In this document: in pieces, positions 35,006-46,700 of the stretch
Layout of the letters: the number at the start of each line of letters is the position of its first letter
How positions within the stretch are numbered: position 1 is the stretch's first letter
Assembly: GCF_016086655.4 (NCBI RefSeq)
Contig: NC_052144.2
Location: forward strand, 32,023,896 to 32,087,895
Direction: 5' to 3'
Origin: Lepeophtheirus salmonis
Taxonomy: Eukaryota; Arthropoda; Copepoda; Siphonostomatoida; Caligidae
DNA length: 64,000 nucleotides
Translations under genes and position numbers: made by a program
Notes under the pieces: model-generated
The model's database searches: none
Told to the model about the DNA's origin: nothing
The model's input: only the letters and a program-made list of their open reading frames with translations

Positions 35006-35747
35006 TGAAGGGTTTTTCATTAAGAACGCATCAATTCTATTTCCATTAGGGAAAAAACGACGCCATATTTATTTTCTTCCTTTAACATTTAGGAATTTCA
35101 AAGGTATAAATTTCATCATAGGGCGACATACACTGTATCAGCGAATGCAAATTAACTAAATTTATTATCAAAATAACCATAATAAAAAATAACTTATTGT
35201 CATGTCAAAATTATCTTCAGTGAGGAAGCTCATTTTTGACAGAATAAGCCTTATTGTTAATAATGCGTTATTGGTCAGTCAGCAATCAACAAATTCTCGC
35301 AAGATATTATTGCGTACCGAAAAAATTACTACTTGGTGTGAAGTTCATTAGGACATATTTTTTCGTTGATGATAATATCGAGAAATGGACCAGTTGATTG
35401 GTGGCCTCTATTGTACAATTTAACGCCATTTGATTATTTTGTTTTTAGTTAAGTGATATTATTAGTATACACTAATAAGACGGCGACGTTGGAAGAGCTC
35501 AGAGAAAATTTAAATAAATAATCAAAGAATCGAAAAATTGCGACAATATTGGTCAATTTATTAGAAAAAGTAGTGGAAAATTAGGTTCAGCAATTGGAGT
35601 ACTCCTGTTGGTCAAACTAGAAAAATTGATTTTTATATATGAATCTATATGTTTATAATTTTTACACAAGAAATAAATTTTGCAAAATATTTACTTGTTT
35701 GAGTGGTATTAATAAAAGTTTGAGCTGCTCTAAATGAAGAACCCTCA
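35006..35747 (+). mobile_element. Internally deleted mariner remnant
   Basis: Left end near 35,007 reads GAAGGGTTTTTCATTAAGAA and the reversed right end near 35,747 reads TGAGGGTTCTTCATTTAGAG, an imperfect inverted repeat. Between them a plus-strand transposase is seen only as 'YFFVDDN' and, after a deletion of the second Asp region, 'NGPVDWWPPLLYNLTPFDYF' with the third Asp, then 'NKTATLEELRENLNK' and the C-terminal 'LEKVVEN'. Same family flavour as 15,930-16,455. Several stops and shifts. Confidence 0.65.
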
Positions 35748-38700
35748 TTATAACTAGGGTTGCATATTGTAATCATTTTTGGTATGTAAAATATATAAAA
35801 AAATAAACTGAAAATGATCATGTTAACCTTGACAAATTAAATAATGTTTTGGAAATTGGAACTTAAGTTTCATCAAATTTCATTAAATTACCTACTAGAA
35901 TCTATTACAGGAAGGACAGAAACTTAAATCCTACTTCTTATTAACAAAACATATTCTGAAATTACTCCATTTTCGTTTATACTCGAAGTCCAACAAGTAC
36001 TCAGAGTTATAAATCTCAAATTGTGTTAGTCTTTGTCATTCATGAACACACTATTTCATATTTACACTTTCTATCCACATATTTTGTCTGTACGGGATTT
36101 CAAGAATAATTAAAACAGCTTTAGAAAATAAAAAATAATAGTAGGTTCTTTAGTGTTGGAGCAACAGCAAAGTAGGACTATGCCTCATTGCAGAATGGAC
36201 TCTTCCCTATTGCCGGTATCGTTTTTAATGGAGTCTCTAAGGAAAAGATCGAGTTCTTTAAGGGAAAAGGGAAGAAATGCAATGGGGAACCTGATTTGCT
36301 AATTTTTACTCTGTCTTATCATTTGATTGACTTACAAAATCAAAGATTGGATACAAAATTAAATAAAAACTTATGTAAGGCAATAGTGGGCAAAAGGGCT
36401 AGTCTGACTCGAGTCTCAAGTCTTTGTTCACGAATTTAAGTGAATGAATATTTTTAAAGAGTCCAGTTCAAGTCCTGAGGAAATAAAAAATACTTAATAC
36501 TTTTTAAGAGTCCTTGAAGTTATATCTAGTAAAATAATTCAGATGAATTTCGAGTCTACGTCCAGTCTTTAGTATTATCTTTCTAGTCCAAGTCAAAATT
36601 TTAGTTTTTTTTATTGAGTGATCAAGTCATATCATAAGTCGAGAAGATATGTAGAAAATCGAGTCAAAGTACCCACCTTTGGCTTGAGTTGCACAATATT
36701 TAAAACTCCTTAAGACTTTTAAAAATGAGCAAACTGGATGCTAAGAATCAAATTAAACTTTTCTGGTTTCTCATTTAGTTGAAGAGGATAGAAAGATGCT
36801 TTGGGGTAACTTGAGATTTAATTCAGATGTTGCAGAGGTTGTTATTTGCCTGTATCTATTTTAAACTCCAATATCAAAAGAAATCAATAGACTTTGTATA
36901 AATAATCTTGATTATAACAATAATTTACCTTGTATAATGAACAAAAATTTAATTTTATAAAATTTTCTTAGATATTTAAATCATAACATAATTTATGTTT
37001 TTATATGTAATTGTTGTGATTTTTGGATGTTAATTTAAATAACTTCAGTAAAAGTCAAATAAACCTAGTAAATACTTTTTTTGAAAATGAGTGTTATTAT
37101 TTAAATCTTCATTGTCACTCAATATTAGTCTCAAAAATAGTCTTATCAATTTATAATGAAATATTTGATGAATTGGTGGAATCGCCATTCTGTCCTTTCT
37201 GATGTACTTCATCCCCCAAATTATGAAATTGTATACAAAGTGTGGAAACCAAAAATAACAACGAGATCAATCTTTGCTAATATTATAATATTAAAATAAG
37301 TGATCGAATAAACTTAATTAAACGAATTTGTAATTAACCACAACCTATGGATTTTAAAATAAATAATTATTACTTAATACAAAAAAAAGACAAAATAGGT
37401 CAAATAAATTCAATTCAATATACAATACGATCATATATTTCATTGGGACTCTTCCATGTCAAAATGTATATTATTATAATAATATGTTGGATCAGTTATG
37501 AAGAGGAATTGTCTTTAACTCTAAATCCTTCATTTACTTCAGCAATCAATAGATATCATTTGTATTCTGATAAATGATGATGTTGATGCTATAGCATTTT
37601 ACATTCTTTGGCTTCATTTATAAATATTAATTATTAATTTATACACCACTATTTCCTTTAGACATCTTTGAATTACTATTTTGCAAAAACCAAGTTATCC
37701 TCTTTTTTGATAAATGATTAATTCACTAACCTGGAAGATTCATATAATATTTGGTTCGACTTATTAATAAGCAAGGAAGTCAATGGAATACCTTGTGCCT
37801 CAATAACTCTTAATGTTTTTAAGAATACACAACGGCACTGAGCTCCTACATGGTTAAGGAACTAATAAATTACAATTTGCTACTCTGTTATTGCTAAATT
37901 CAGTTTCTCATTGATTCAATGATTAAAAATAGTTTTCATATTGTCTAATTTATAGTTTTATTAATCAATTAATTTAGTATTATATTATACACTTTATTAT
38001 TTAATCAATTTGAGACTCTTAGTTAGAACATATCACCTTGTTTAGGTAATAAAAACAATGGGAATGGTGGAGCATAATATTGGCTAAAGATTCTTCTGCC
38101 GTCTTCTAATATTTTTCCTTCAATAAAACATTGACTTTGTTTTCAGGGCAATCGTCGCTTTAATCCAGTTAAACTTAATGTTATTGGTATGACCACCTGT
38201 TTGGGGATCCATAACAATTACTTATGCCTGAAAACGAAATGTTGATAATTTACCAAGGTGAAGAGTATGAGTGAACGACTTGAACTCAGAGAGACTCCAT
38301 ACAATACTTGGATAGTTTTAATTCGGAGAGAGATTTAACCGTCAATCAAATATGTATTGGAGGTAGCCATGGAATAAATGACATTATCTTGCTGAAGTGG
38401 ATCCGATATATTCTTTCCCGAGACGGAGTTTGATGCAATTATATAAACGTGATTCCTTTTATTAATTATTAATATAATGAATGTGAGGCGTGAGGGAGTT
38501 GAATGTACCGTACGTCTCTTCCTCCTTTTTTATCCTAATCAACAGCTATTTGAATGATTTTCTATTCGCTATCTAGCTATTTATTTGACTATTTAGGGAG
38601 CTATTTGTTATTTTATTCAATTTAAAACACATTCCAATAATATAAATTTGTTAAGTATTTGGTTCATATTATCCGACAGCGATTATTTCGCAATCAATAT

Positions 38701-38958
38701 AACGAAAATCCAGCGAATAAATAAAATACTAATGTCAAAACTCCTATTGAACTCGAACATGGGAATTTTGTTCTATTATAACCAAATTGAGATGAAATAT
38801 CTTCAATTATCATACACCATAAAGTATAGAAGTGTTGAATTTTAACTACGAATAATTAGAACCTCAAACTTTAAACTTTTGTTTCTCAAAAACTATACCA
38901 TCAATCGATTCGAAATTTTACGAGATTATTTAAAAATTTATGATGATTACATAACAGT
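35748..38958. other. AT-rich stretch with an AGTC-rich patch (36,400-36,690)
   Basis: The patch contains many variants of GAGTC, AAGTC and AGTCC at irregular spacing. A similar but weaker patch lies at 57,975-58,050. No gene recognised; the 83-codon frame at 36,188-36,439 ends inside the patch and is not supported. Confidence 0.4.
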
Positions 38959-38961
38959 CTA

Positions 38962-40281
38962 CAGGGACCGGGGATCAAATTGTCGCTAAAATATTTTTCT
39001 ACAAAAAACAACACAAAATATACATTTTTTAACTTTTTTATTGAAAATCAAAACTATGACGAGCATATAGGATTAGAGTAGCCATTCATTCGATATAATC
39101 ACCGTTGGTATCAATAACAGTCTCAATACGGTCTCTGAACCGGCCGCAGGCTCTTCTGACCATCTCATTGTCCATGTTGCCGAATATCTCCTTGATGGAG
39201 TCCATCAGGCTGGCCTTGGTGCTATGGGGATGTATGTTGGTATGTCTCTCGACATATCCCCGACAAAATAGTCCAAAGGATTAAGCTCGGGAGAGTTAGG
39301 AGGCCACAAATCCTTGGTTACGACGTCATAACAGTTCTCGGTTAACCAGTGCATGGAGATTTTGGACACATGGCAGGGTGCTGAGTCCTGTTGCCACACC
39401 CAGGGCCTGTCTCCGGCCACCCCTTGGATCCAAGGCAGAACCACCTTCTCCATAACATCCAGGTAGCCCTCTGTATTGACCTTTAGACCCCTTTCAAACA
39501 TGTGGGGAGGCATAACATGACCTTCACTGCTGACCACCCCGAACACCATGACCATTGCAGAGAACTTGGTCTTCATTACCTTCCTCACATGGCTGGTGTA
39601 GGTGGCTATCCACCTGTTGTTCTGCTTGTTGACCTTCTGATCTTGACAGAAATTATTTTCATCAGGGAAAAACCACAGCATCCCGGGCTGCTTTGGGTGC
39701 TTGAGCTTGTTGAGCAATTTTGTTAATTTCATCAGCCTGTTGTCCTTTGCCTTGCCCACCTGCATCTTGTAGCTCCTACACCTTAAATCCTCAGATACAC
39801 AGTCCCTTATTGTTTTCTCATGGCAGCGCAGATCCCTCGCCATGGCCTTCATGGACCTGGTAGGGTCATCCTCAACCATCTTCTTCACATTGTCGACAAA
39901 GTCGGTGTCCCGGACCTTCCTGCCGGCGCTCTCCTCCTTGAGTACCCTCTTTATGGTGGCATCAACATCCCAGGTGTCCTCTAGCTTCTTACGGATACGC
40001 TGAACAGTCCGTAAATTCACTCCTAAGGTTGAAGCAATCGTTGAATTGGAGATTTAACCTCCATTATTAACCAATGCCACGACTACAGCGGATCTCGAAA
40101 GCTCCTCGTTCCACTTATAGCTCTTTATCTCCTCATATGATGACGGCATGATGCTAACTCAACTACGCATCGTCAGCTGACGAGAATAGCTTTCCTATTT
40201 GGTAACCGGTTTTTTATTTGATAATGTCGTCTTCAAGTTATCAAGGTTTAAAGTAGGCGACACTTTGATCCCTGCTCCCTG
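38962..40281 (-). mobile_element. Near-complete DD37D Tc1/mariner transposon with TIRs and TA target sites
   Basis: The ends at 38,962-38,986 and 40,257-40,281 are inverted repeats of 25 bp with 22 matches, starting CAGGGA. TA flanks both sides (38,960-38,961 and 40,282-40,283). Length 1,320 bp, full size for the superfamily. It carries a nearly full transposase on the minus strand with one stop and one frameshift. This is the youngest-looking element in the window and the GC content is clearly higher than its surroundings. Confidence 0.92.
39086..40149 (-). pseudogene. DD37D transposase, one nonsense and one frameshift mutation
   Basis: ATG at 40,149 opens 'MPSSYEEIKSYKW'; codon 32 is TAA (40,054-40,056). 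The frame then stays open for 272 codons or more: helix-turn-helix 'IASTLGVNLRTVQRIRK', second HTH around 'SMKAMARDLRCHEKTI', first catalytic Asp in 'WFFPDENNF', second in 'WQQDSAPCH', third in 'SPELNPLDYF'. The spacing between the second and third Asp is 37 residues, hence DD37D (the maT-type group). Near 39,255 a frameshift moves the C-terminus to another frame: 'TKASLMDSIKEIFGNMD', ending 'VIDTNGDYIE', stop at 39,086-39,088. All catalytic residues are present, so inactivation looks recent. Confidence 0.9.
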
Positions 40282-40283
40282 TA

Positions 40284-43200
40284 TTTTGACATCTTTGGTT
40301 GAAGTAATTAATAACTGTAGCGACTTAACCGTTAAGTATCCGACAATTTGAAACGTCTGACGATACGTAATATAATATATATAAAATATATGTTTTCAAG
40401 TAGTTGCTAAACAATGGTACCTTGGAATAGTAATTTAACTTTTAATTACATGAAATAAAATTGTATATTTGTGAACATCGTTAATTCCAAAACAGATTTT
40501 GTCGAAGCAACAGATTTGATTTTTGATATCATTTTGTTGTATCCGTAACTCAAACTAATTATGAATTCTGAGATCTTAAGAAGGGCAATATTGTCACTTT
40601 AATGAATTTTTATTTGTTATATTTTACAAATCAATAAAATGAAATACTAATAATATGCATTATTGAAAAGCTATTAAATTATTTTAATATAACTTTATAT
40701 TTTTTTGTTATAAAAACAAATCTGGAATATAAAAAGTTGATTGCATCATTTTATAGATATATATAAACCATCTGAGGATAAAACATTCATAAAATTGTCC
40801 TAGAATTACTCATATATATATATTTATGGTTTATTCCATGAGAATAATTTTCAGGAAGACACGGATTTGACCCCCCCAAAAAAAAAAAAAAAAAAAAAAA
40901 TATATATATATAATGATCGATGCAGTGATGCAAGTGTTTGCATTCTTGTTCGAATATTGCTCTGAGTAAAATAACAATGTGTGTTATTTGTTTATTTATT
41001 TCGAACTCCAAACATTCCTTAAGTTGACTTGTAGAAGAATTTGCTTAAATAATTTTGATATGTATTTTTGAAATACTATTACAAAAATGAGTTATTATTT
41101 AATATTATACTATTTATATATTCATATAACTCTGATTTATGTATGTAAGTAAAGGTAATCTATAAGTAATTAATTATAATTTAAATTAGATAAGCAACGC
41201 TTTAATAATAAATATATACTCAATTCCAAAACCATGTAATATTTTATGAATTAGATTTTTAAATACATTTTATTCATATTCAAGTCTTTGTAGCGAATTT
41301 TCCTCACAGCAAGCAATGGGGTTTGAATATTATTTTTTGAAAAAGGAAAAAAATAGCTAATTTAACTTGAGACTCGAATGTGTTTCACACAAAACAAAAT
41401 ATGTATAAAATTTGGTATTTTTCTTTTCTGATCCAAAATTCCAAAATACTAATTTTTGCAAAGATATCTTCGACACTGTCCTCTAAGCCATGCTGAGAGA
41501 CAAGTTTTTATTTAGTTTTTCTCTATTCAAGAGACAAGGAACATGTATCAGGTTATATACACTCACTACACAAACTAATGTTTGATAAATAAGAGAAAAT
41601 CCTTTCACATATTTAAAGGGTTCCCTCCTGTTGTCCGCATTGCTGAGATTCAAAACTGATTTTTTCCTTACACTTTCAATGTTGTTGTTTTTTTTTTTTT
41701 TTTTCCAATGTACGAGACAGTAAATTTGTTTTACAAAATGCCTTATCAATATAAACTTCATCCTTGCGGCCATTCTCAAGTTTTTTTATGACTTATGCTG
41801 TTATGGATTTCTGCATCCACATTAGCTGATTGACATTGTAGTTTTTGGAGCCCTGGTAGTGTGCAAATAGCTCTCACTAATCCAAAGCCGATTTTTTTCT
41901 TTTTTCAATAAATACTCTCTTTTAGATAATATCTCCCGATCAAGTGTGAGTATGGAGAGATCAACTTACAGTCAAGTGCGTTCCTATAGTTTTATATTAT
42001 CGATTATATTTCCTTATAGGTATCATAGCTCTCCAAGAGGGGCACATTTTTCCATTATGAGCTACAAGTGGCGTTCAATTTTTTATACTGAGCCAAGATT
42101 GGAGAATGAAAAGAAATATAAGATGTAATAATCATAAAAATAGTAAAGAATTTTGCAAAGTTAGCTAAATGAATAATGTTATCTTCTCATTTTACTCTCT
42201 CCCCAATTTTTTATTCAATAAAAAGTCATCAAAGGCAATACTCACCGATGATTAATTAACTTCAGAGTATCCCTTTCTGTAGTTTATATGTGGGTATTTC
42301 TTACTTTGAATTTCCCAGAAAAGGTATAACTTGGAATCAAGCTGAATTTGCCAACCTGGAGTTTTCCTGACGCGAACTGAAGGTTTATCTTAAAAACAAC
42401 ATGCATTTGAAAAGCTAATTCTTCTTACAGTTAACAAATAATCAAGTACTTACCCATTTATTATTATTTTATAGATAAAACAATACCTTAAAAAACATTT
42501 GCATATAGGTATTTGATGATTAAAAATTACGATAATAGTGGTAATAACGTTTTAAATATTACTTATATAAATCCAAAATAACGGAGAATAAATAAAATAT
42601 ATACACACAATAAAATATTATTCATTCTTGCAATTGAAGTTTTCAATATATATTGTATTATTTAATTAGATAAATCCTTCTCATCTTTTTTGAAGAACTG
42701 TGTATTTTAGTCAAAATGTTTATAGTTAATTGCAAAGGTTTAAAGTTAAAGGAATAGTATCTAATGTTCAAAACCTATTTAAATTAAAGTGATTGTCATT
42801 AATCATAAATATTTGCTATTTAGATGTACAACCTTTATTTATTTAAAATCTTAATTAAAGCAACATTAGGGAGATGATTTTAGAAAGAGAAAGTACTGTT
42901 TTCTGTTTAAAATAGAAAAAACGGAAGCGAACAAGCTCCATCATCAAATATTGTCATCCTCCGTTCGTTTTTCTTTATTAATTAAATCTTTATTATTAAG
43001 GCGGGAGGATGTTAAAGTACTGTATATATAAAAAAATTACTATAAAAGGTTGTATATAAATAAATTTAGGAACATATGTAAATAAATACAAGATCAAACT
43101 TATTACATAAAAATATATTGGTTTATTTTACTCGTCCTCATACAAACTACAAAACTATTTTTATTACTTTTTTTTTTTTAAAAATATTTTCATTTCTTGT

Positions 43201-43959
43201 CAAAATGTTAACATCTAACATCTAAAAAAAAATTCTCGTTTAACAATGATAGAGTTAAAAAAAAATGCATTGTAAAATAATAAAACAACAGCTGACGTTA
43301 GCAAGGGTATTAATTCAGTAGTACCATAAGTCTTGTTCCCACATACTATTCGCGCTGTACAAAAATATGTGATAGGAAAAGTGTTTCTTGGCGAGTGTAA
43401 TTTTAAAATATATCTATATTACTGATAAAAAAGAAACAATTATTTTCTCATTCCAAATTTGGCTTTCAATTTTTTATGATTATGTTTGTAGACATGTCCA
43501 AAAAGTTTGCATTGTTAGTTTGTTTTTGACCTAAACAAACGTTAAAAATCTTTTCGTGTGCGTCGCTATTTTTTATTATGGGGAAAAAAATCCTCTTAAA
43601 ATTTTTGGAAAACAAATAATTTTTCATTTTTTGAAGAATTTTCCAACAAGTTTTTTTTTTTTTTCATTTCTTTTTCAATAGCAGAAAACGGTTTCTTTTT
43701 TTGGGGGCTTTGTATGTTAGTAACTCAAAAATTTAACTTCATGTAATTTTTTTTCTTTATTACTTCCCCGACAAAAGATGATAGTATTTACATTTACTAT
43801 CTAAATTTATAAAATAAAAAGAAACAATCACTGTCAATTTAAACGATATAATAAAACAAAATAACTACAAGAATTATTAAATGATTATTGAAGTAAAAAC
43901 ATGAAAAATATTAACTATTATAAAAATAAAGTTTAATTTTGATACAAAACACTTTCTCA
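40284..43959. other. AT-rich stretch with A-run/TA microsatellite at 40,870-40,912
   Basis: A long A run followed by a TA repeat lies at 40,874-40,912, and a T run at 41,688-41,704. Short frames at 40,787-41,011, 41,483-41,779 and 41,946-42,128 look like chance. No gene recognised. Confidence 0.45.
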
Positions 43960-44330
43960 ATAAATTTGTTCTCATCAGATATGAGAACGAAGAAGGGGAA
44001 ATGAGATGATATAGATTTTTAATCTGACGCTTGGTAAAGAAATACTTTACAGCTAGCCTTCAAATCGATTAAGATAATTTCTTTTATTCTCTTCCTCTCA
44101 CTCAATCTTCTACTCTTCCTTCTGGGCCAACTTTGTCCACACAAACTCGTTTAGGAGAGCCAGAGCAAAATTATTCCCGGGATAAACATTATGATATTGT
44201 GCTTTAGATAATAAAAGCTGCAATTCAATAACAACCTTCAAGACCATGGTTTGAGATCGAGAAATATTCCATAACCATACAAGATTTGGTGGTTCGATGA
44301 CTTCCTACCCAATTTAGACTCCACACCCTA
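43960..44330 (-). repeat. Unclassified dispersed repeat, copy B
   Basis: Partner of 16,660-17,010. Minus-strand reading is open for longer here, with 'IEPPNLVWLWNISRSQ' and 'ALALLNEFVWTKLAQKEE' before a stop. It sits just downstream (minus-strand sense) of the LINE endonuclease fragment, as copy A sits close to a LINE tail, but no direct link is shown. Confidence 0.5.
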
Positions 44331-44718
44331 GCTTATTTCTCGTAGTATATACTACTACTGAAATTATGCAATATTGTCGTTTTTGTTGTTTTTTCCATTA
44401 CATTTTTTGCAGATTTGCTCACTCGTTCTTGAAAAGCCCTTCTGTGAAAAATACAAAGACAAGATACGGCATTTCAAGTAAATCTGTTTTACTGTGAGGA
44501 TAGGATCCCAATCAAACATGGCTTTAAAAGTCCTTTGCGCAATGCAATGTTCTTGCCTGTGAGAGTTGGCTTCCAGTTTCCTGATATTTAAAGAAAATTG
44601 CTTATACTCTTTTCCCCTTAAACGTTGTACACTTCATGTAGGGTTATTTCCTTCGTTATAAAGTTCAAAGTGTATTTGATCCCCAATCATGGTAATTCAA
44701 GATTAACTAATCTATTGA

Positions 44719-45180
44719 CTATTTATAAAGGAAAGTCGTTAAATTTCCAATAAATGTTGGCTTGTAGTTATATGTAACATCTGTCAGATCATTGATACCA
44801 TTATTTTCATTCCATGCTACAAGAATTTGTGAATTTGTGAAACTATTTATTGATGTGTAATCTCTTCCATAAATTTCAGATTCATTAAAATCTCCCACCA
44901 CAATCACTTTCTCATTCCTGGGGTTCACTATAAATATAAAACTTTTGTAACATATCTTCTATATCCAAGATCTTCATATTTCCATCTTGGTCAATAAATA
45001 TTTCCTTAGCGTCCAGAGTCTTTAGGGATTCAGATTGTCACTCTTCTAGCCGAATATCCTTTGGCCTTTGTCTTCGCATCTGATTTGTATACTTGATAAT
45101 TTCTTGAAACAATCGACCAATCCTCGTCTATTTTCATTCGAGTATCGCATTGACATACAATGTCCGGCAAATACAAGACT
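44719..45180 (-). pseudogene. LINE endonuclease remnant
   Basis: Reading down from 45,180: 'LPDIVCQCDTRMKIDE' (family P-D-I-V-C-I-Q-E-T; the catalytic Glu is changed), 'NYQVYKSDAKTKAKG', 'RRVTI' with 'IPKDSG', then after frame changes 'EKVIVVGDFNESEIYGRDYT' with the intact G-D-F-N block and 'NDLTDVTYN' near the end. Final stop at 44,719-44,721. RT is not attached, but an RT fragment on the same strand lies at 48.7-49.1 kb; the order there is wrong for one continuous element. Confidence 0.7.
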
Positions 45181-45199
45181 TTTAAGTATTTAACCAAAT

Positions 45200-46093
45200 C
45201 ATTGTTTTTATTTGACCATTAGAAAAAAGAATATTCCTCAGATTTTTAATCAAATATGAAACAGCAGTAGCTTGAATTTATAAGGTCATTTTGAGGCCTT
45301 TTCACTCTTAAGACCTATATATAAATAAATAAAAAATCTTATCGTTCCAACTATTTTAGTATTTTTAGGATATTAGTAAGACATAAACAGATGGACCTCC
45401 GATAAATGGAATAAATATTAACTTTATTAGTTGATGATTGTTTAAAAAAAAAAATTACTCATATATGTATGACCATTAAATATATTTTCATCGAAAAAAA
45501 TACATCAGTCAATACCTAAGAGTTTTAAGACTATAAATGACCGACTTTTAATAAAATAATAATTAAAAGATAAAATAATGATAATATTAAAAAAAGACCA
45601 ACTGTATGTAGTATTATAAAATACTTAAAACATACATATTACAGACAATTAAACAAATATATTAATAGAACAAGCCTATACAATATACATACATTAAAAT
45701 AAAAATTTATACTCTTGACCCAATTCAATGACAATAAAATAAATATATTGCACATATATGTATCCATGTACTGTAGGGGAGACAGGGAACAATTGAAACA
45801 TTTTTGGAACATAAAAAACCACAGCTATAAAATTTACATTTAATTTCTGTTAAAAGTCAAAAATAATCAAGATTAATAGAACTACAATGTTATTCCTGGC
45901 TTGCTATAATTTTTTATTTGAGCTACTGTACCGACTGCTGGGCAAGGGACCCATATATGACCTCATAGAGTATAATGGTACTATAACAGTAAAATTAAAG
46001 GAAGGTGATACATAGCTGCTCTTAGTAATAGTTCACTATTAAAAAATGTGATGAAAGTCAAACATATATAAGAAAAGCGTTAGGGTATGACTG
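45200..46093. other. AT-rich stretch; element-end-like sequence at 45,776
   Basis: GGGGAGACAGGGAACAATTG at 45,777-45,796 resembles the start of a common invertebrate repeat type that I remember only vaguely. No partner end seen. Confidence 0.3.
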
Positions 46094-46700
46094 TCAATAA
46101 CGAGCTTGAATAGACCTCAGGATCTGGTTTTTGATGGCAATATCCTTCGGCAGATTCCGAAATTCCTCTCGTATCCTGGAGATAATCTCGGACATTGTGT
46201 TTTAGTAGACTCTCACTTAACTGCACTCCACACAAAAAGTCTATGGGCTGAGGTTATATGAGCTTGTAGGCCAAACACTGGGTCCAACCAATTAAAAAAT
46301 AGTCTGACAACCAAGTTAACGTGTTCTTTGTAGTTTTGCATAGAGCAGAGTCTTGTTCACCTCTAGACTCATCCATTTCCTTCTTAAATCTCCAGACTAA
46401 GAACCTTACCAGGCTTAGAATTTTTACTTTTTCAACATTGTCTAGTCCGGTGCACTCTGGCTTTTCCACGATTGTGGAATGATTACTGACTTGTTCGATA
46501 CCATTTTTTAAATCTGACGCAAAAGACTACTGGCTAGTTGCAAAACCAACAAACATCGTCCTACCTACGCATTTGTAGCAGTCACTGGCACTCAAAGTTC
46601 GCCGTTAAAGAACGACTGCACGTATTATATAGCTGTAAAAAATAGGGCCTTTCAGTTTACTAAAAAAAGAAACTGAAAATTGACGTAGTCAACATGACAA
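46094..46700 (-). pseudogene. Tc1/mariner transposase remnant, minus strand
   Basis: The open part (46,254-46,469) has 'EQDSALCKTTKNTLTWLSDY', the block around the second catalytic Asp. In the same frame, after a stop, comes 'PQPIDFLCG' with the third Asp. After a frameshift the C-terminus reads 'ISRIREEFRNLPKDIAIKNQ' and 'ILRSIQARY', stop at 46,094-46,096. The first catalytic Asp and the helix-turn-helix region are degraded; 46,470-46,700 probably holds their remains. Confidence 0.65.

Noticed and set aside
39502..39726. Plus-strand frame opposite the DD37D transposase
   Set aside because: Shadow of the real minus-strand coding sequence, open only because the element is GC-richer.
41483..41779. 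98-codon minus-strand frame
   Set aside because: Interrupted by a long T run that encodes a lysine stretch; no recognisable domain.
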